Below are positions 1 to 8,289 of a stretch of 64,000 bases of DNA, one piece after another. The position numbers and the translations under genes were made by a program. Position 1 is the stretch's first letter. Each line of letters starts with the position of its first letter. Origin of the DNA: Actinomadura opuntiae (GTDB lineage: Bacteria > Actinomycetota > Actinomycetes > Streptosporangiales > Streptosporangiaceae); the NCBI RefSeq assembly GCF_030283205.1, contig NZ_JASNWF010000018.1, positions 124,001 to 188,000 of the forward strand, given 5' to 3'. A model generated the notes under the pieces. That model was not told the DNA's origin and did no database searches. It saw nothing but the letters and a program-made list of their open reading frames with translations.

Positions 1-197
1 GCACCGGTGAGCCGGCGTCCGCGCTGGTCCCCCGGCTCACCGGCAACGTCGTGCTGGCCGCCGCGGTCTCGGCGTACGAGTTCTGGCTGGCGTCCGGGGA
101 GGAGACGGTGCTGGCCGACGTGCTCGACGAGGCGCTCCGGCGGGTGAGCGACGGCCTGTCGGCGGTGCCGGACGGCGCCGGCCCGGTGTCGCGCTGA
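1..197 (+). CDS. mftR: Mycofactocin regulator MftR, C-terminal fragment (TetR family)
   Basis: Only the last 64 codons are in the window; the 5' end lies before base 1. The fragment ends at a TGA at 195-197. It reads as the helical ligand-binding tail of a TetR-type protein, with the segment YEFWLASGEETVLADVLDEA near its start. The identification as MftR rests on position next to mftG and mftA and on the typical MftR tail; the HTH is not visible. MftR is known in mycobacteria as a repressor of the mft genes that responds to long-chain acyl-CoA. The gene is convergent with mftG with no spacer: its stop codon abuts the mftG stop at 198. Confidence 0.75.
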   Translation, partial: TGEPASALVPRLTGNVVLAAAVSAYEFWLASGEETVLADVLDEALRRVSDGLSAVPDGAGPVSR

Positions 198-1736
198 TCA
201 GCCGCCCCGGCGGACGGTGGCGGCGATCACCTCGCCGATGAGGACGGCCGTGGCAGCCGGGCCGCGCAGCGGAGCCGTCGGCAGGATGGACGTGTCGGCC
301 ACGCGGAGCCCCTCCAGGCCGTGCACGCGGCCCTGCCCGTCGACCGCGCCGCCCATCGGCACGGTTCCGCACGTGTGCTGGGACGTGCCGAGCCGGGCGA
401 GTATCCACGCGTCGAGCAGGCCGTCGTCGTCCAGCCATCCGGGCTCCGGCTCGACGAGTCCTTCGCAGACCTCGCCGAAAGCGCCGGTCGCCACGATGGC
501 CGCCGCCGCCCGCACGGCCTCGCGCATCCGGCGCCGGTCGGTGCCGGTCTCCAGATAGCCGTAGGTGATGCGCGGCGGGACGTCCGGGTCGGCGGACACG
601 GTGCGGAGCGTCCCCGCTCTGCGAGGTGTCTGGACCGACACGAGGAACGGTATCGGCGCGCCGGGCGCCGCCGCCTCCCCGCCGACCAGGGCCATGGTCG
701 GCACGAGGGACTGCAGGATCTCCAGGTCGCCCGCCGCGTCGCCGCCGGAGGAGGGCAGGTGCAGGACGCCGCCGAGCCAGCCGCCGGACGGCACGGGCAT
801 CGGCCGCCGCGGCGTCCACTCCACGACGGTCTGGGGATGGTCGCTGAGGGCGGCGCCCACGGCGGGAAGGTCGTGGACGACCGGAATACCGTGGCGGGCG
901 AGGTCGTCGGCCGGGCCGACGCCGGACAGGTGCAGCAGGTGGGGTGAGGACAGCGAGCCCGCGCACAGGATGATCTCGCCCGCGTCCAGGACCGTCCGCC
1001 GCCCGCCGCGTTCGACCACGACCCCGGTCGCCCTGCCGCGGCGAATGACGACCGACCGCACCACGCACTCGCCCAGGACGGTGAGGTTGGGCCGGCGCGC
1101 CGCCTCGCCGAGCAGGTAGGCGACCCCGGTGTTGATCCGGCTGCCGCCGCGGGTGTTCGTCGGGACGGGCCCGAAGCCGGGTGCCCCCTGGTCGTTCTTG
1201 TCGGGATCGTCCGGATACCCCAGCGAGCGGGCGGCGGCCTGGAACGCGGCGGCGGCGGGATGGCGCAGGTCCGTCCGGTGGACGGGGACGGGGCCGTCGC
1301 CGCCGTGCAGTGCCGTCGCCCCGAGATCGAGGTCGGTCTCCAGCGCGCGCATGACCGGCAGCGCCCGTTCGTAGGACCAGAGGTCGCCGTGCACCGACCA
1401 GCGGTCGAAGTCCTCGCGCCGCGCCCGGACGAAGTAGCCGCCGTTGACGGCGGTCGACCCGCCGAGGAACCGCCCGCGCGCCGCCGCGTACGGCAGTCCG
1501 GGCGCGAGCAGGGCCGGGAACGTCCGGACGGCGGCGTTGCCCGGCTGCGCGCCCGGGACGAGGCGCGCGTCCAGCAGCCCGGCGGGGAAGTCCGGCGGCG
1601 TCCGCGGCGCCGGGCCGGCCTCGGCGAGCAGCACCTCGCAGCCGGCGTCCTCGCTGAGCCGGGCCGCCAGGACGGCCCCGCTGCCGCCCGCTCCCACCAC
1701 GAGCACGTCGGGGCGGCGCCGGGCGGGGGCGATCAC
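198..1736 (-). CDS. mftG: Mycofactocin-associated GMC oxidoreductase MftG
   Basis: This is a 512-residue FAD-dependent glucose-methanol-choline oxidoreductase. The dinucleotide-binding motif GAGGSG lies at residues 15-20, a GMC signature GRFLGGSTAVNGG follows, and the C-terminal catalytic histidine is in GTSQHTCGTVPMG. MftG is known to pass electrons from reduced mycofactocin towards the respiratory chain, and this copy fits that family in length and context. I chose the GTG at 1736 because it gives the usual short leader before the FAD motif; no strong Shine-Dalgarno is seen, so the start is uncertain. The frame stays open upstream into the mftA promoter but that part is not protein-like. 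In mycobacteria mftG usually follows mftF on the same strand. Here it is inverted between mftR and mftA and must be transcribed divergently from mftA. Confidence 0.88.
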   Translation of the reverse strand: MIAPARRRPDVLVVGAGGSGAVLAARLSEDAGCEVLLAEAGPAPRTPPDFPAGLLDARLVPGAQPGNAAVRTFPALLAPGLPYAAARGRFLGGSTAVNGGYFVRARREDFDRWSVHGDLWSYERALPVMRALETDLDLGATALHGGDGPVPVHRTDLRHPAAAAFQAAARSLGYPDDPDKNDQGAPGFGPVPTNTRGGSRINTGVAYLLGEAARRPNLTVLGECVVRSVVIRRGRATGVVVERGGRRTVLDAGEIILCAGSLSSPHLLHLSGVGPADDLARHGIPVVHDLPAVGAALSDHPQTVVEWTPRRPMPVPSGGWLGGVLHLPSSGGDAAGDLEILQSLVPTMALVGGEAAAPGAPIPFLVSVQTPRRAGTLRTVSADPDVPPRITYGYLETGTDRRRMREAVRAAAAIVATGAFGEVCEGLVEPEPGWLDDDGLLDAWILARLGTSQHTCGTVPMGGAVDGQGRVHGLEGLRVADTSILPTAPLRGPAATAVLIGEVIAATVRRGG

Positions 1737-1770
1737 GCGGGATTCCGGCGGATCATGGGGTGGAGCCTTC

Positions 1771-1797
1771 CTTTTGGCACTCGATGCATTTACTATC
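1771..1797 (+). promoter_or_regulatory. Candidate MftR operator and mftA promoter
   Basis: The sequence CCTTTTGGCACT, followed a few bases later by an ATGC core and a TACTAT hexamer (1791-1796), sits 53 bp before mftA. The first twelve bases recur in the promoter of the mycofactocin-coupled SDR (7939-7953 palindrome). TACTAT is a good -10; a weak TTCCTT lies 17 bp before it, so the half-site would lie in the spacer. Binding by MftR is inferred from this pairing. Confidence 0.5.
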
Positions 1798-1849
1798 CGT
1801 CCAGGACCGATGGTACGAGCCGCGCGGCATGCCGCCGGAAGGAGGACCC

Positions 1850-1972
1850 ATGGACACCGACGCCCCGCAGCAGCAGGACGCCGACCGGGCCGACGAGCGG
1901 GCCCCGGACGCCGACGTCGCCGAGTCGCTGATCGAGGAGGTCTCGATCGACGGCATGTGCGGCGTCTACTAG
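1850..1972 (+). CDS. mftA: Mycofactocin precursor peptide MftA
   Basis: This 40-residue ribosomal precursor ends in the invariant core IDGMCGVY, whose terminal Val-Tyr pair is what MftC decarboxylates and crosslinks and MftD deaminates. The N-terminal leader is acidic and Gln/Asp/Ala-rich, suiting recognition by the MftB chaperone. The ATG at 1850 follows a strong GGAAGGAGG site at 1838-1846. A longer in-frame extension to 1760 is open, but it runs through the promoter and is rejected. It is the first gene of mftABCDEF, and mftB starts 10 bp after its stop. Recognition is unambiguous because of the conserved C-terminus. Confidence 0.97.
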   Translation: MDTDAPQQQDADRADERAPDADVAESLIEEVSIDGMCGVY

Positions 1973-1982
1973 GCCGCACGCG

Positions 1983-2270
1983 ATGACCGAGCCCGCGCCC
2001 GGCCTCGACCTCGACCGCGCCTGGGACCTGCACCCGCAGGTCTCGGTGCGGCCCGAGCCCTTCGGCGCGCTCCTGTACCACTTCGGGACGCGCAAGCTGT
2101 CGTTCCTGAAGGACCGCCGGCTGCTGGAGGTCGTGCGCTCCCTCGGGGACGCGCCCACCGCCAGGGAGGCGTGCACCCGGGCCGGCGTGCCCGCGGCGGA
2201 CCTGCCGAGGTTCGGCGCGGCGCTCGGCGCCCTGGCCGGCTCCCGCATGCTCGTGGAAAGGACCCCATGA
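1983..2270 (+). CDS. mftB: Mycofactocin precursor chaperone MftB
   Basis: A 95-residue protein of the PqqD-like RiPP recognition element family. It has the winged-helix pattern HPQVSVRPEPFGALLYHF, then the segment KLSFLKDRRLLEVV, and a helical tail. MftB binds the MftA leader and presents the core to the radical SAM enzyme MftC. It begins 10 bp after mftA, and its stop overlaps the mftC start in an ATGA (2267-2270), which indicates translational coupling. Length and position match known MftB proteins. Confidence 0.95.
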   Translation: MTEPAPGLDLDRAWDLHPQVSVRPEPFGALLYHFGTRKLSFLKDRRLLEVVRSLGDAPTAREACTRAGVPAADLPRFGAALGALAGSRMLVERTP

Positions 2271-3523
2271 CCACCACGACGAACCGGCCCGCCCCGCAGA
2301 ACCCCGCGCAGCGGTCCGGGACGCGGCTGGTCGACCTGTTCGAGTACGGGCTCGACGCGCCGATCTGCCTGACCTGGGAGCTCACCTACGCCTGCAACCT
2401 GTCGTGCGCGCACTGCCTGTCCAGTTCCGGGCGGCGCGACCCGCGCGAGCTGAGCACCGCGGAGGCCAAGGCCGTCATCGACGAGCTGGAGGCCATGCAG
2501 GTCTTCTACGTCAACATCGGCGGCGGCGAGCCGACGGTCCGGCCCGACTTCTGGGAGCTGCTGGACTACGCCACCGCCCACCACGTGGGCGTGAAGTTCT
2601 CCACCAACGGCGTGCGGATCACCCCGGAGGTCGCCGAGCGGCTGGCCGCCAACGACTACGTGGACGTCCAGATCTCGCTGGACGGCGCGACGCCCGAGGT
2701 CAACGACGCGGTGCGCGGCCCCGGCTCCTACGACACCGCGATCCGCGCGATGCGGAACCTGCGCGACGCGGGGATGAAGAACTTCAAGCTGTCGGTGGTG
2801 TGCACCCGGCACAACATCCCGCAGATGGACGCGTTCAAGGCGATCGCCGACGAGTACGGCGCGCAGCTGCGGCTGACCCGGCTGCGCCCGTCCGGCCGCG
2901 GCGCCGACGTATGGGACGAGCTGCACCCGCGCCAGGAGCAGCAGCGCGAGCTGTACGACTGGCTGGTCGCGCACGGCGACAGCGTGCTGACCGGCGACTC
3001 GTTCTTCCACCTGTCCGCCTACGGCAAGGCGCTGCCGGGCCTGAACCTGTGCGGCGCCGGACGGGTGGTGTGCCTCATCGACCCGGTCGGCGACGTGTAC
3101 GCCTGCCCGTTCGCGATCCACGACGAGTTCCTCGCGGGCAACATCCGGCAGCCCGGCGGGTTCGCCCGCGTCTGGCGCGAGTCGGACCTGTTCCAGAACC
3201 TGCGCGAGCCGCAGACCGGCGGGGCGTGCGCGTCCTGCGGCTTCTACGACACGTGCAAGGGCGGCTGCATGGCCGCCAAGTTCTTCACCGGCCTGCCGCT
3301 GGACGGCCCCGACCCCGAGTGCGTCCAGGGGTACGGCGAGAAGCTGCTCGCGCAACGTCCCGAGGACCGTGCCGGGATCCCGAAGCCGTCCGCCGACCAC
3401 TCGCACCGCACCTCGCCGCCGCGCCGCCGTCCCGTGCCGGTCACGCTGATGACCAGCCGCCCGGAGCGTCCGCCGGTGAGCGCCTGCGAGGAGAACCCGC
3501 TGGCCGGACTGCGGCTCACCTAG
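2267..3523 (+). CDS. mftC: Mycofactocin radical SAM maturase MftC
   Basis: A 418-residue radical SAM/SPASM enzyme that oxidatively decarboxylates the MftA C-terminal Tyr and crosslinks it to Val. The radical SAM motif is CNLSCAHC with Cys 43, 47 and 50, followed by the SAM-binding NIGGGEPTVRP. The SPASM region carries clustered cysteines in VYACPF, ACASCGFYDTCKGGC and DPEC for auxiliary Fe-S clusters. I chose the ATG at 2267 because it forms the ATGA overlap with mftB; the frame is open further upstream inside mftB. The C-terminal tail of about 60 residues after the last cysteine is Pro/Arg-rich and looks like a lineage extension. Confidence 0.96.
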   Translation: MTTTTNRPAPQNPAQRSGTRLVDLFEYGLDAPICLTWELTYACNLSCAHCLSSSGRRDPRELSTAEAKAVIDELEAMQVFYVNIGGGEPTVRPDFWELLDYATAHHVGVKFSTNGVRITPEVAERLAANDYVDVQISLDGATPEVNDAVRGPGSYDTAIRAMRNLRDAGMKNFKLSVVCTRHNIPQMDAFKAIADEYGAQLRLTRLRPSGRGADVWDELHPRQEQQRELYDWLVAHGDSVLTGDSFFHLSAYGKALPGLNLCGAGRVVCLIDPVGDVYACPFAIHDEFLAGNIRQPGGFARVWRESDLFQNLREPQTGGACASCGFYDTCKGGCMAAKFFTGLPLDGPDPECVQGYGEKLLAQRPEDRAGIPKPSADHSHRTSPPRRRPVPVTLMTSRPERPPVSACEENPLAGLRLT

Positions 3524-3553
3524 CGGCCGTCCACCCATCCAGGAGACATCGAG

Positions 3554-4756
3554 ATGTTCAAGAACCCGTGGTTCGAGACCGTGGCCGAGGCGCAGCGCCG
3601 GGCCAAGAGGCGGCTGCCGCACATGGTCTACGGGGCGCTGGTCGCGGGCTCGGAGCGCGGCCGGACGATCGACGCCAACACCAAGGCGTTCGGCGACCTC
3701 GGCTTCGCGCCGCGCGTCGTCGGGCACAAGGCGCAGCGCGACCTGTCCACGACCGTGATGGGCGTGGAGACCTCGATGCCGGTGCTCATCTCCCCCACCG
3801 GCGTGCAGGCCGTGCACCCCGACGGCGAGGTCGCGGTGGCGCGGGCCGCCGCGAACCGGGGCGTCATCATGGGGCTCAGCTCGTTCGCGAGCAAGCCCGT
3901 GGAGGAGGTCGCGGAGGCCAATCCGAACGTCTTCTTCCAGATGTACTGGAGCGGCGACCGCGACGCGATGATCCAGCGCCTCGACCGCGCGAAGCAGGCG
4001 GGGGCGAAGGCGCTGATCGCCACGCTCGACTGGTCGTTCTCCAACGGCCGGGACTGGGGCAGCCCCATGATCCCGGAGAAGATCGACTTCAGGACGGCGG
4101 CGAAGCTCGCGCCCGGCGTGCTGCCGCACCCCGGCTGGCTGTGGAAGTTCGCCAAGGAGGGCCGGATCCCCGACCTCACCACCCCGAACCTCAAGCCGCC
4201 GAACGGCCCGGCGCCGACGTTCTTCGGCGCGTACGGCGAGTGGATGCAGACGCCGCCTCCCACCTGGGAGGACGTCGAGTGGCTGCGCAAGGAGTGGGGC
4301 GGGCCGTTCCTGCTCAAGGGCGTCACCCGCGTCGACGACGCCAAGCGCGCCGTCGACGCCGGGGTGACGGCGCTGTCGGTGTCCAACCACGGCGGCAACA
4401 ACCTCGACACCACGCCCGCCACGATCCGCGTCCTGCCGTCGATCGCCGAGGCCGTCGGCGACCAGATCGAGGTGCTGCTGGACGGCGGCGTGCGGCGCGG
4501 CGGCGACGTCGCCAAGGCGCTCGCGCTCGGCGCGCGGGCGGTGCTCATCGGCCGCGCCTACCTGTGGGGCCTGGCGGCCAACGGGCAGGCCGGGGTGGAG
4601 AACGTCCTCGACATCATGCGCGGCGGCCTCGACTCCGCCGTCCTCGGGCTGGGGCACTCCTCCGTCCACGAACTCAACCCCGACGACCTCGTTATCCCGC
4701 CCGGGTTCGCGCTGACGCTCGGCGGCGGATCGGTCGCCGACGCGCCGGCGAGCTGA
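3554..4756 (+). CDS. mftD: Pre-mycofactocin synthase MftD
   Basis: A 400-residue FMN enzyme of the alpha-hydroxy-acid/L-lactate dehydrogenase family. It deaminates the AHDP intermediate to pre-mycofactocin. Visible family features are the substrate-site motif SVSNHGGNNLDTTPAT near residue 280 and the FMN phosphate-binding segment GGVRRGGDVAKALALGARAV near residue 315. The ATG at 3554 follows an AGGAGA site. It lies 30 bp after mftC and its stop at 4756 is one base from the mftE GTG. Gene order and length match other mft clusters. Confidence 0.95.
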   Translation: MFKNPWFETVAEAQRRAKRRLPHMVYGALVAGSERGRTIDANTKAFGDLGFAPRVVGHKAQRDLSTTVMGVETSMPVLISPTGVQAVHPDGEVAVARAAANRGVIMGLSSFASKPVEEVAEANPNVFFQMYWSGDRDAMIQRLDRAKQAGAKALIATLDWSFSNGRDWGSPMIPEKIDFRTAAKLAPGVLPHPGWLWKFAKEGRIPDLTTPNLKPPNGPAPTFFGAYGEWMQTPPPTWEDVEWLRKEWGGPFLLKGVTRVDDAKRAVDAGVTALSVSNHGGNNLDTTPATIRVLPSIAEAVGDQIEVLLDGGVRRGGDVAKALALGARAVLIGRAYLWGLAANGQAGVENVLDIMRGGLDSAVLGLGHSSVHELNPDDLVIPPGFALTLGGGSVADAPAS

Positions 4757-4757
4757 C

Positions 4758-5495
4758 GTGCCCGCTGCCGGCGACCTGGCCGGGGCCGCCTGGACGGACG
4801 TCCGGGCGGCCCCGCTGGTCCTGGTGCCGGTCGGGTCGTGCGAGCAGCACGGCCCGCACCTGCCGCTGTCCACCGACACGGTGATCGCCGAGGCGGTGGC
4901 CGGGCGCGCGGCGGACGCGCTGCGCCCGGACGCCGGCGGGCAGGTGCTCGTCGCGCCGCCGATCGCGTTCGGCGCGAGCGGCGAGCACGCCGGCTTCCCC
5001 GGCACCGTCTCGATCGGGCACGAGGCGCTGAACGCGGTGCTCGTGGAGACCGTGCGCTCGCTCGCGCTGTGGGCGGGACGGGTCGTCTTCGTCAACGGGC
5101 ACGGCGGCAACGTGCCCACGCTCGACGCCGCCGCCGGCCGGATGCGGGCCGAGGGGCACGACACCGCCTGGGTCGGCTGCGGCGTCCCCGGCGGCGACGC
5201 GCACGCCGGGTTCACCGAGACGTCCGTGATGCTCTATCTGGCCCCTGATCTGGTACGGCCGTTCGACGCGGTCACCGGGGAGTCCCGCCCGCTCGCCGCG
5301 ATCATGCCGGAGCTGGTCGCGGGCGGGGTTCGCGCCGTCTCGCCGTCCGGGGTGCTCGGCGACCCGTCCGGGGCCTCCGCCGAGGCGGGCCGCGAGATCG
5401 TGGACGCCATGGTCGCGTCGGTCGTCCGCCGGATCGGCTGCGGGCGCGCGGACGAGCGCGGGCGCCTCCTCGACGCGGCGGTCCCCCGGTCATGA
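4758..5495 (+). CDS. mftE: Mycofactocin peptidase MftE (creatininase family)
   Basis: A 245-residue metal-dependent amidohydrolase of the creatininase family. It cuts the modified MftA peptide to release the Val-Tyr derived AHDP moiety. Metal-site motifs are present in the usual order: GSCEQHGPHLPLSTD near residue 28, HAGFPGTVSIG, FVNGHGGN and DAHAGFTETS. The start is a GTG at 4758, one base after the mftD stop, and the stop overlaps the mftF ATG at 5492, so translation is likely coupled on both sides. Confidence 0.95.
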   Translation: MPAAGDLAGAAWTDVRAAPLVLVPVGSCEQHGPHLPLSTDTVIAEAVAGRAADALRPDAGGQVLVAPPIAFGASGEHAGFPGTVSIGHEALNAVLVETVRSLALWAGRVVFVNGHGGNVPTLDAAAGRMRAEGHDTAWVGCGVPGGDAHAGFTETSVMLYLAPDLVRPFDAVTGESRPLAAIMPELVAGGVRAVSPSGVLGDPSGASAEAGREIVDAMVASVVRRIGCGRADERGRLLDAAVPRS

Positions 5496-6982
5496 GCCGG
5501 TTCCGGCTGCCCGACGGCTTCCCCGTCGCCCTCGCCCGGGACACCTCGCTCTGGTCGGGCGGGCGCGTGGCCACCGGCGGCGCGCCCTGGAAGGTGGTGC
5601 GGCTCGCGGCCGCGGCCCGCCCGCAGCTGGCGGCGCTGCGCCGGGCCGGCGCCGCCGGTCTCGCCGACTCCTCGCCGACCGGGCGGGCCCTGGCCCGCAG
5701 GCTCCTCGACCTCGGCATGGCCGACCCGCTCCCGGCGCCGCGTCCCGGACCGCACGACGTGACCGTCGTGATCCCGGCCTATGAGCGGACCGGCGAGCTG
5801 GAACGGTCCCTGGCCGCCGCCGGGGACGTGCCGGTGATCGTCGTGGACGACGCGTCGCCCGATCCCGGACCGCTGCGGCGGGTCGCGGAGGCGTACGGGG
5901 CGCGGCTCGTCCGGCATGACCGCAACCGGGGCCCGGCGGCGGCCCGCAACACCGGGCTGCGGCTGGTGGAGACGCGGTTCGCCGCGTTCGTCGACTCCGA
6001 CTGCCGGCCGATGGAGGGCTGGCTGGACGTCCTCGTCCCGCACTTCGACGATCCGCGCGTCGCCGCCGTCGCCCCCCGGATCGTCCCGCTGTCGGAGGAC
6101 ACCGGGCTGCTGGCCCGCTACGAGACCGCCCGGTCGGCGCTGGACATGGGGATACGGCCGGCGCTGGTGCGTCCGGGCGGGAGGCTCGGGTTCGTTCCGA
6201 CCGCGACGCTGCTGGTGCGGGTCGCGGCCGCGGCGGAGGAGCCGTTCGACGAGGACCTGCGGCTGGGCGAGGACGTCGACTTCGTCTGGCGGCTCGGCGA
6301 CCGGGGGTGGAACGTCCGCTACGAGCCCGCCGCGCAGGTCGCGCACACGCCCCGGCTGCATCCCGTCGCGTGGGCGCGGCGGCGGCATGAGTACGGCACG
6401 TCCGCCGCCGATCTGGCGCGGCGGCATCCCGGCAGGCTCGCGCCGGCGCGGCCGTCGATGTGGAACCTCGCGGTCCTCGTCCTGCTCGCCCGAGGCCGTC
6501 CGGGTATGGCGGCCGGAGTGGCCGGGGTGACGGCGGCGCTGCTGGCCAGGCGGCTGTCCGAGCTGCCCGCCGACTGGAGCCTGGCCGTCGCCATCGTCGG
6601 CAAGGGCGTCGTCGCCGACGCCGCCGCGCTCGGGCACGCGCTGCGCCGCGAATGGTGGCCGCTCGGCCTGTTCACGCTCGCCGCCTCCCCCCGCAGCCGC
6701 GTCGCCCGCGCGGCCGCCGTGGCCATGCTCGCGCCGATCGCGCTGGAATGGCTGCGGCAGCGTCCGTCGATCGACCCCGTCCGGTACACGGTCCTGCGGC
6801 TCACCGAGGACGTCGCCTACGGGTCCGGCGTGACGGCGGCGTCGGCCCGCGCGCGCTCTGCCGCTCCCCTGCTCCCGGACGTCCGGTTCCCGGAGTCGTT
6901 CTCCTCCGCCCGTGCGCGGGCCCGCACCGCCGCCGCGCGGTGGATCGCGGCCGTCCGCCCGGCGGGCCGCGATCCGCGCTGA
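5492..6982 (+). CDS. mftF: Mycofactocin glycosyltransferase MftF
   Basis: A 496-residue family 2 glycosyltransferase that decorates pre-mycofactocin with beta-1,4-linked glucose. The GT-A fold starts near residue 88 with VTVVIPAYERTGELERSLAA, then VIVVDDASPDPGPLRR, HDRNRGPAAARNTGLRL and the metal-binding FVDSDCRP. The acceptor-site segment is LRLGEDVDFVWRLGDRGWNV. Hydrophobic C-terminal stretches after residue 320 suggest membrane association, as in other MftF proteins. The ATG overlaps the mftE stop. It ends the mftABCDEF run, and the next gene is convergent 41 bp away. Confidence 0.94.
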   Translation: MSRFRLPDGFPVALARDTSLWSGGRVATGGAPWKVVRLAAAARPQLAALRRAGAAGLADSSPTGRALARRLLDLGMADPLPAPRPGPHDVTVVIPAYERTGELERSLAAAGDVPVIVVDDASPDPGPLRRVAEAYGARLVRHDRNRGPAAARNTGLRLVETRFAAFVDSDCRPMEGWLDVLVPHFDDPRVAAVAPRIVPLSEDTGLLARYETARSALDMGIRPALVRPGGRLGFVPTATLLVRVAAAAEEPFDEDLRLGEDVDFVWRLGDRGWNVRYEPAAQVAHTPRLHPVAWARRRHEYGTSAADLARRHPGRLAPARPSMWNLAVLVLLARGRPGMAAGVAGVTAALLARRLSELPADWSLAVAIVGKGVVADAAALGHALRREWWPLGLFTLAASPRSRVARAAAVAMLAPIALEWLRQRPSIDPVRYTVLRLTEDVAYGSGVTAASARARSAAPLLPDVRFPESFSSARARARTAAARWIAAVRPAGRDPR

Positions 6983-7023
6983 CGCCTTCCACCCCGCCTT
7001 CTACGCCGCCTTCTCCACTGCGG

Positions 7024-7830
7024 TCAGCGGTTCAGCGCGCCGAGGTCGACGGGCAGCTGGGCGCCGGTGATGTACTTGCCCTCGTCGGAGGCCAGGAAGG
7101 CGACGATGTTCGCGATGTCCTCCGGCTCGACCATCTCGTAGGGCAGCGCCGGCATGTAGATGGGCCCGAGCATCGGGCTCTGCTCCAGCAGCTCGGTCAT
7201 CGTCCCGCTGGTCATCCCGGTCCGGACCCCGTGCGGGTGGACGGTGTTGACCCGGATGTCGTGCTCCCCCAGCTCGTTGGCGAGGACCTTCGCCAGGCCG
7301 ACCACGCCGTGCTTGGACGAGGCGTAGTGCGCGAGGAAGGGCAACCCCTTCAGGCCCGCCACCGAGCTGGTGATGATGATCGAACCGCCCTGGCCCTGCT
7401 CGATGAGCGTCGGCACGGTGGCCTTGACCGTCTTCCACACCCCGGTGAGGTTGGTGTCGATGACGTCCTGCCACTGCTCCTCTTCGAGCTCCCAGGTGCG
7501 GCCGTAGTTCACGATCCCCGCGTTGGCCACCACCACGTCGAGCCGGCCGAGTTCGGCGACGCCCTCCTGGACGGCCGCCTGCAGCGCGGCCAGGTCCCGC
7601 ACGTCCGCCTTCCGGGCCACGACCCGGCGTCCCTGCTCGGCCACCAGCTTGGCGGTCTCGTCAAGGTCGTCCTGGGTGGAGGGCTCGTAAGGGACGTGGG
7701 AGCTGGCCGCTCCCACGAGGTCCACCGCGATGATGTCCGCGCCCTCGGAGGCCAGCCGGACGGCCTCCGCGCGGCCCTGCCCGCGCGCCGCGCCGGTGAT
7801 GAAAGCGACCTTGCCTGTCAAACGCGCCAT
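7024..7830 (-). CDS. Mycofactocin-coupled SDR family oxidoreductase
   Basis: A 268-residue short-chain dehydrogenase. The N-terminus GKVAFITGAARGQGRAEAVR and the segment ADIIAVDLVG are typical of the mycofactocin-coupled SDR group. These hold a non-exchangeable NAD(H) and use mycofactocin as the external electron carrier. The catalytic set is Ser155/156, Tyr169 and Lys173 (YASSK). The ATG at 7830 has a strong GGAGG site; an upstream ATG at 7848 is in frame but would bury that site. It is convergent with mftF. Its promoter holds the perfect palindrome at 7939-7953, which shares a half-site with the mftA promoter, so co-regulation by MftR is likely. The substrate alcohol is not evident. Confidence 0.9.
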   Translation of the reverse strand: MARLTGKVAFITGAARGQGRAEAVRLASEGADIIAVDLVGAASSHVPYEPSTQDDLDETAKLVAEQGRRVVARKADVRDLAALQAAVQEGVAELGRLDVVVANAGIVNYGRTWELEEEQWQDVIDTNLTGVWKTVKATVPTLIEQGQGGSIIITSSVAGLKGLPFLAHYASSKHGVVGLAKVLANELGEHDIRVNTVHPHGVRTGMTSGTMTELLEQSPMLGPIYMPALPYEMVEPEDIANIVAFLASDEGKYITGAQLPVDLGALNR

Positions 7831-7934
7831 GGGGTTCTTCCTCCACATTGGTCAGACCCGGCGACGCAGGGGCGGAAGGCCTTTTCGGGCGGACAACGGC
7901 TGCGCTGCCATCGGGCCGATAAGCGGTCCCCGTC

Positions 7935-7963
7935 ATAGTGGCACTCAGTGCCAAAAGGAGCAA
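7935..7963 (-). promoter_or_regulatory. Promoter of mycofactocin-coupled SDR with MftR-like palindrome
   Basis: Reading the minus strand, TTGCTC (7963-7958) and CACTAT (7940-7935) are 17 bp apart. The spacer holds the inverted repeat TGGCACTNAGTGCCA (7939-7953, perfect 7-bp arms). The flank plus left arm, CCTTTTGGCACT, is identical to a segment of the mftA promoter. The transcript would have a leader of about 100 nt before the ATG at 7830. Confidence 0.6.
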
Positions 7964-8208
7964 GAGCCCGCTCGGCCCCGTGTGGGCCCGCCGCCGCCAC
8001 CGGCGCCGACAGCACGGTGACGGCGGCGGGGGCCGAGACCCCGGCGGCCGGGGGTTCCCCCCGGATCCCCGGCCGCCGGGCCGGCGGACCGCGCGGGCAC
8101 GCCGGTGCGGGGCGGGCCGCCGGAAGCACCGCCGCGCGACGCCCATCCTCACCGGGCCGGCGGTGGGGGGCATCGGTAGATGAACCGAATCCGGGTACCG
8201 ATTCCCGG

Positions 8209-8236
8209 TCGCCATCCGTAGCACCGCAATTACAAT
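8209..8236 (+). promoter_or_regulatory. Candidate promoter of NB-ARC/LuxR regulator
   Basis: TCGCCA (8209-8214) and TACAAT (8231-8236) are separated by 16 bp and lie about 54 bp before the GTG start at 8290. The -10 is close to consensus and lies in a locally AT-richer patch. The -35 is weak. Confidence 0.35.
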
Positions 8237-8289
8237 TCAGGCGTACCGCAAGTCGCCGGGCGTCCGGCGGGAGCTGACTCGGAGACGGC

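Larger units (their letters stand above)
7831..8289. other. Intergenic region with divergent promoters
   Basis: This 459-bp stretch separates the SDR and the NB-ARC/LuxR regulator, which are divergent. It contains the palindrome-bearing SDR promoter (7935-7963) and a separate rightward promoter candidate (8209-8236). The part between about 7965 and 8200 is extremely GC-rich with open but non-protein-like frames; I see no gene in it. Confidence 0.7.

Noticed and set aside
1760..1850. N-terminal extension of MftA
   Set aside because: The in-frame extension covers the promoter and the strong ribosome site for the ATG at 1850.
1793..5215. A minus-strand open frame of 1140 codons across mftA-mftE
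   Set aside because: It is antisense to six well-recognised mft genes, is Arg/Pro/Val-rich with no domain, and is a known effect of high GC at third codon positions.
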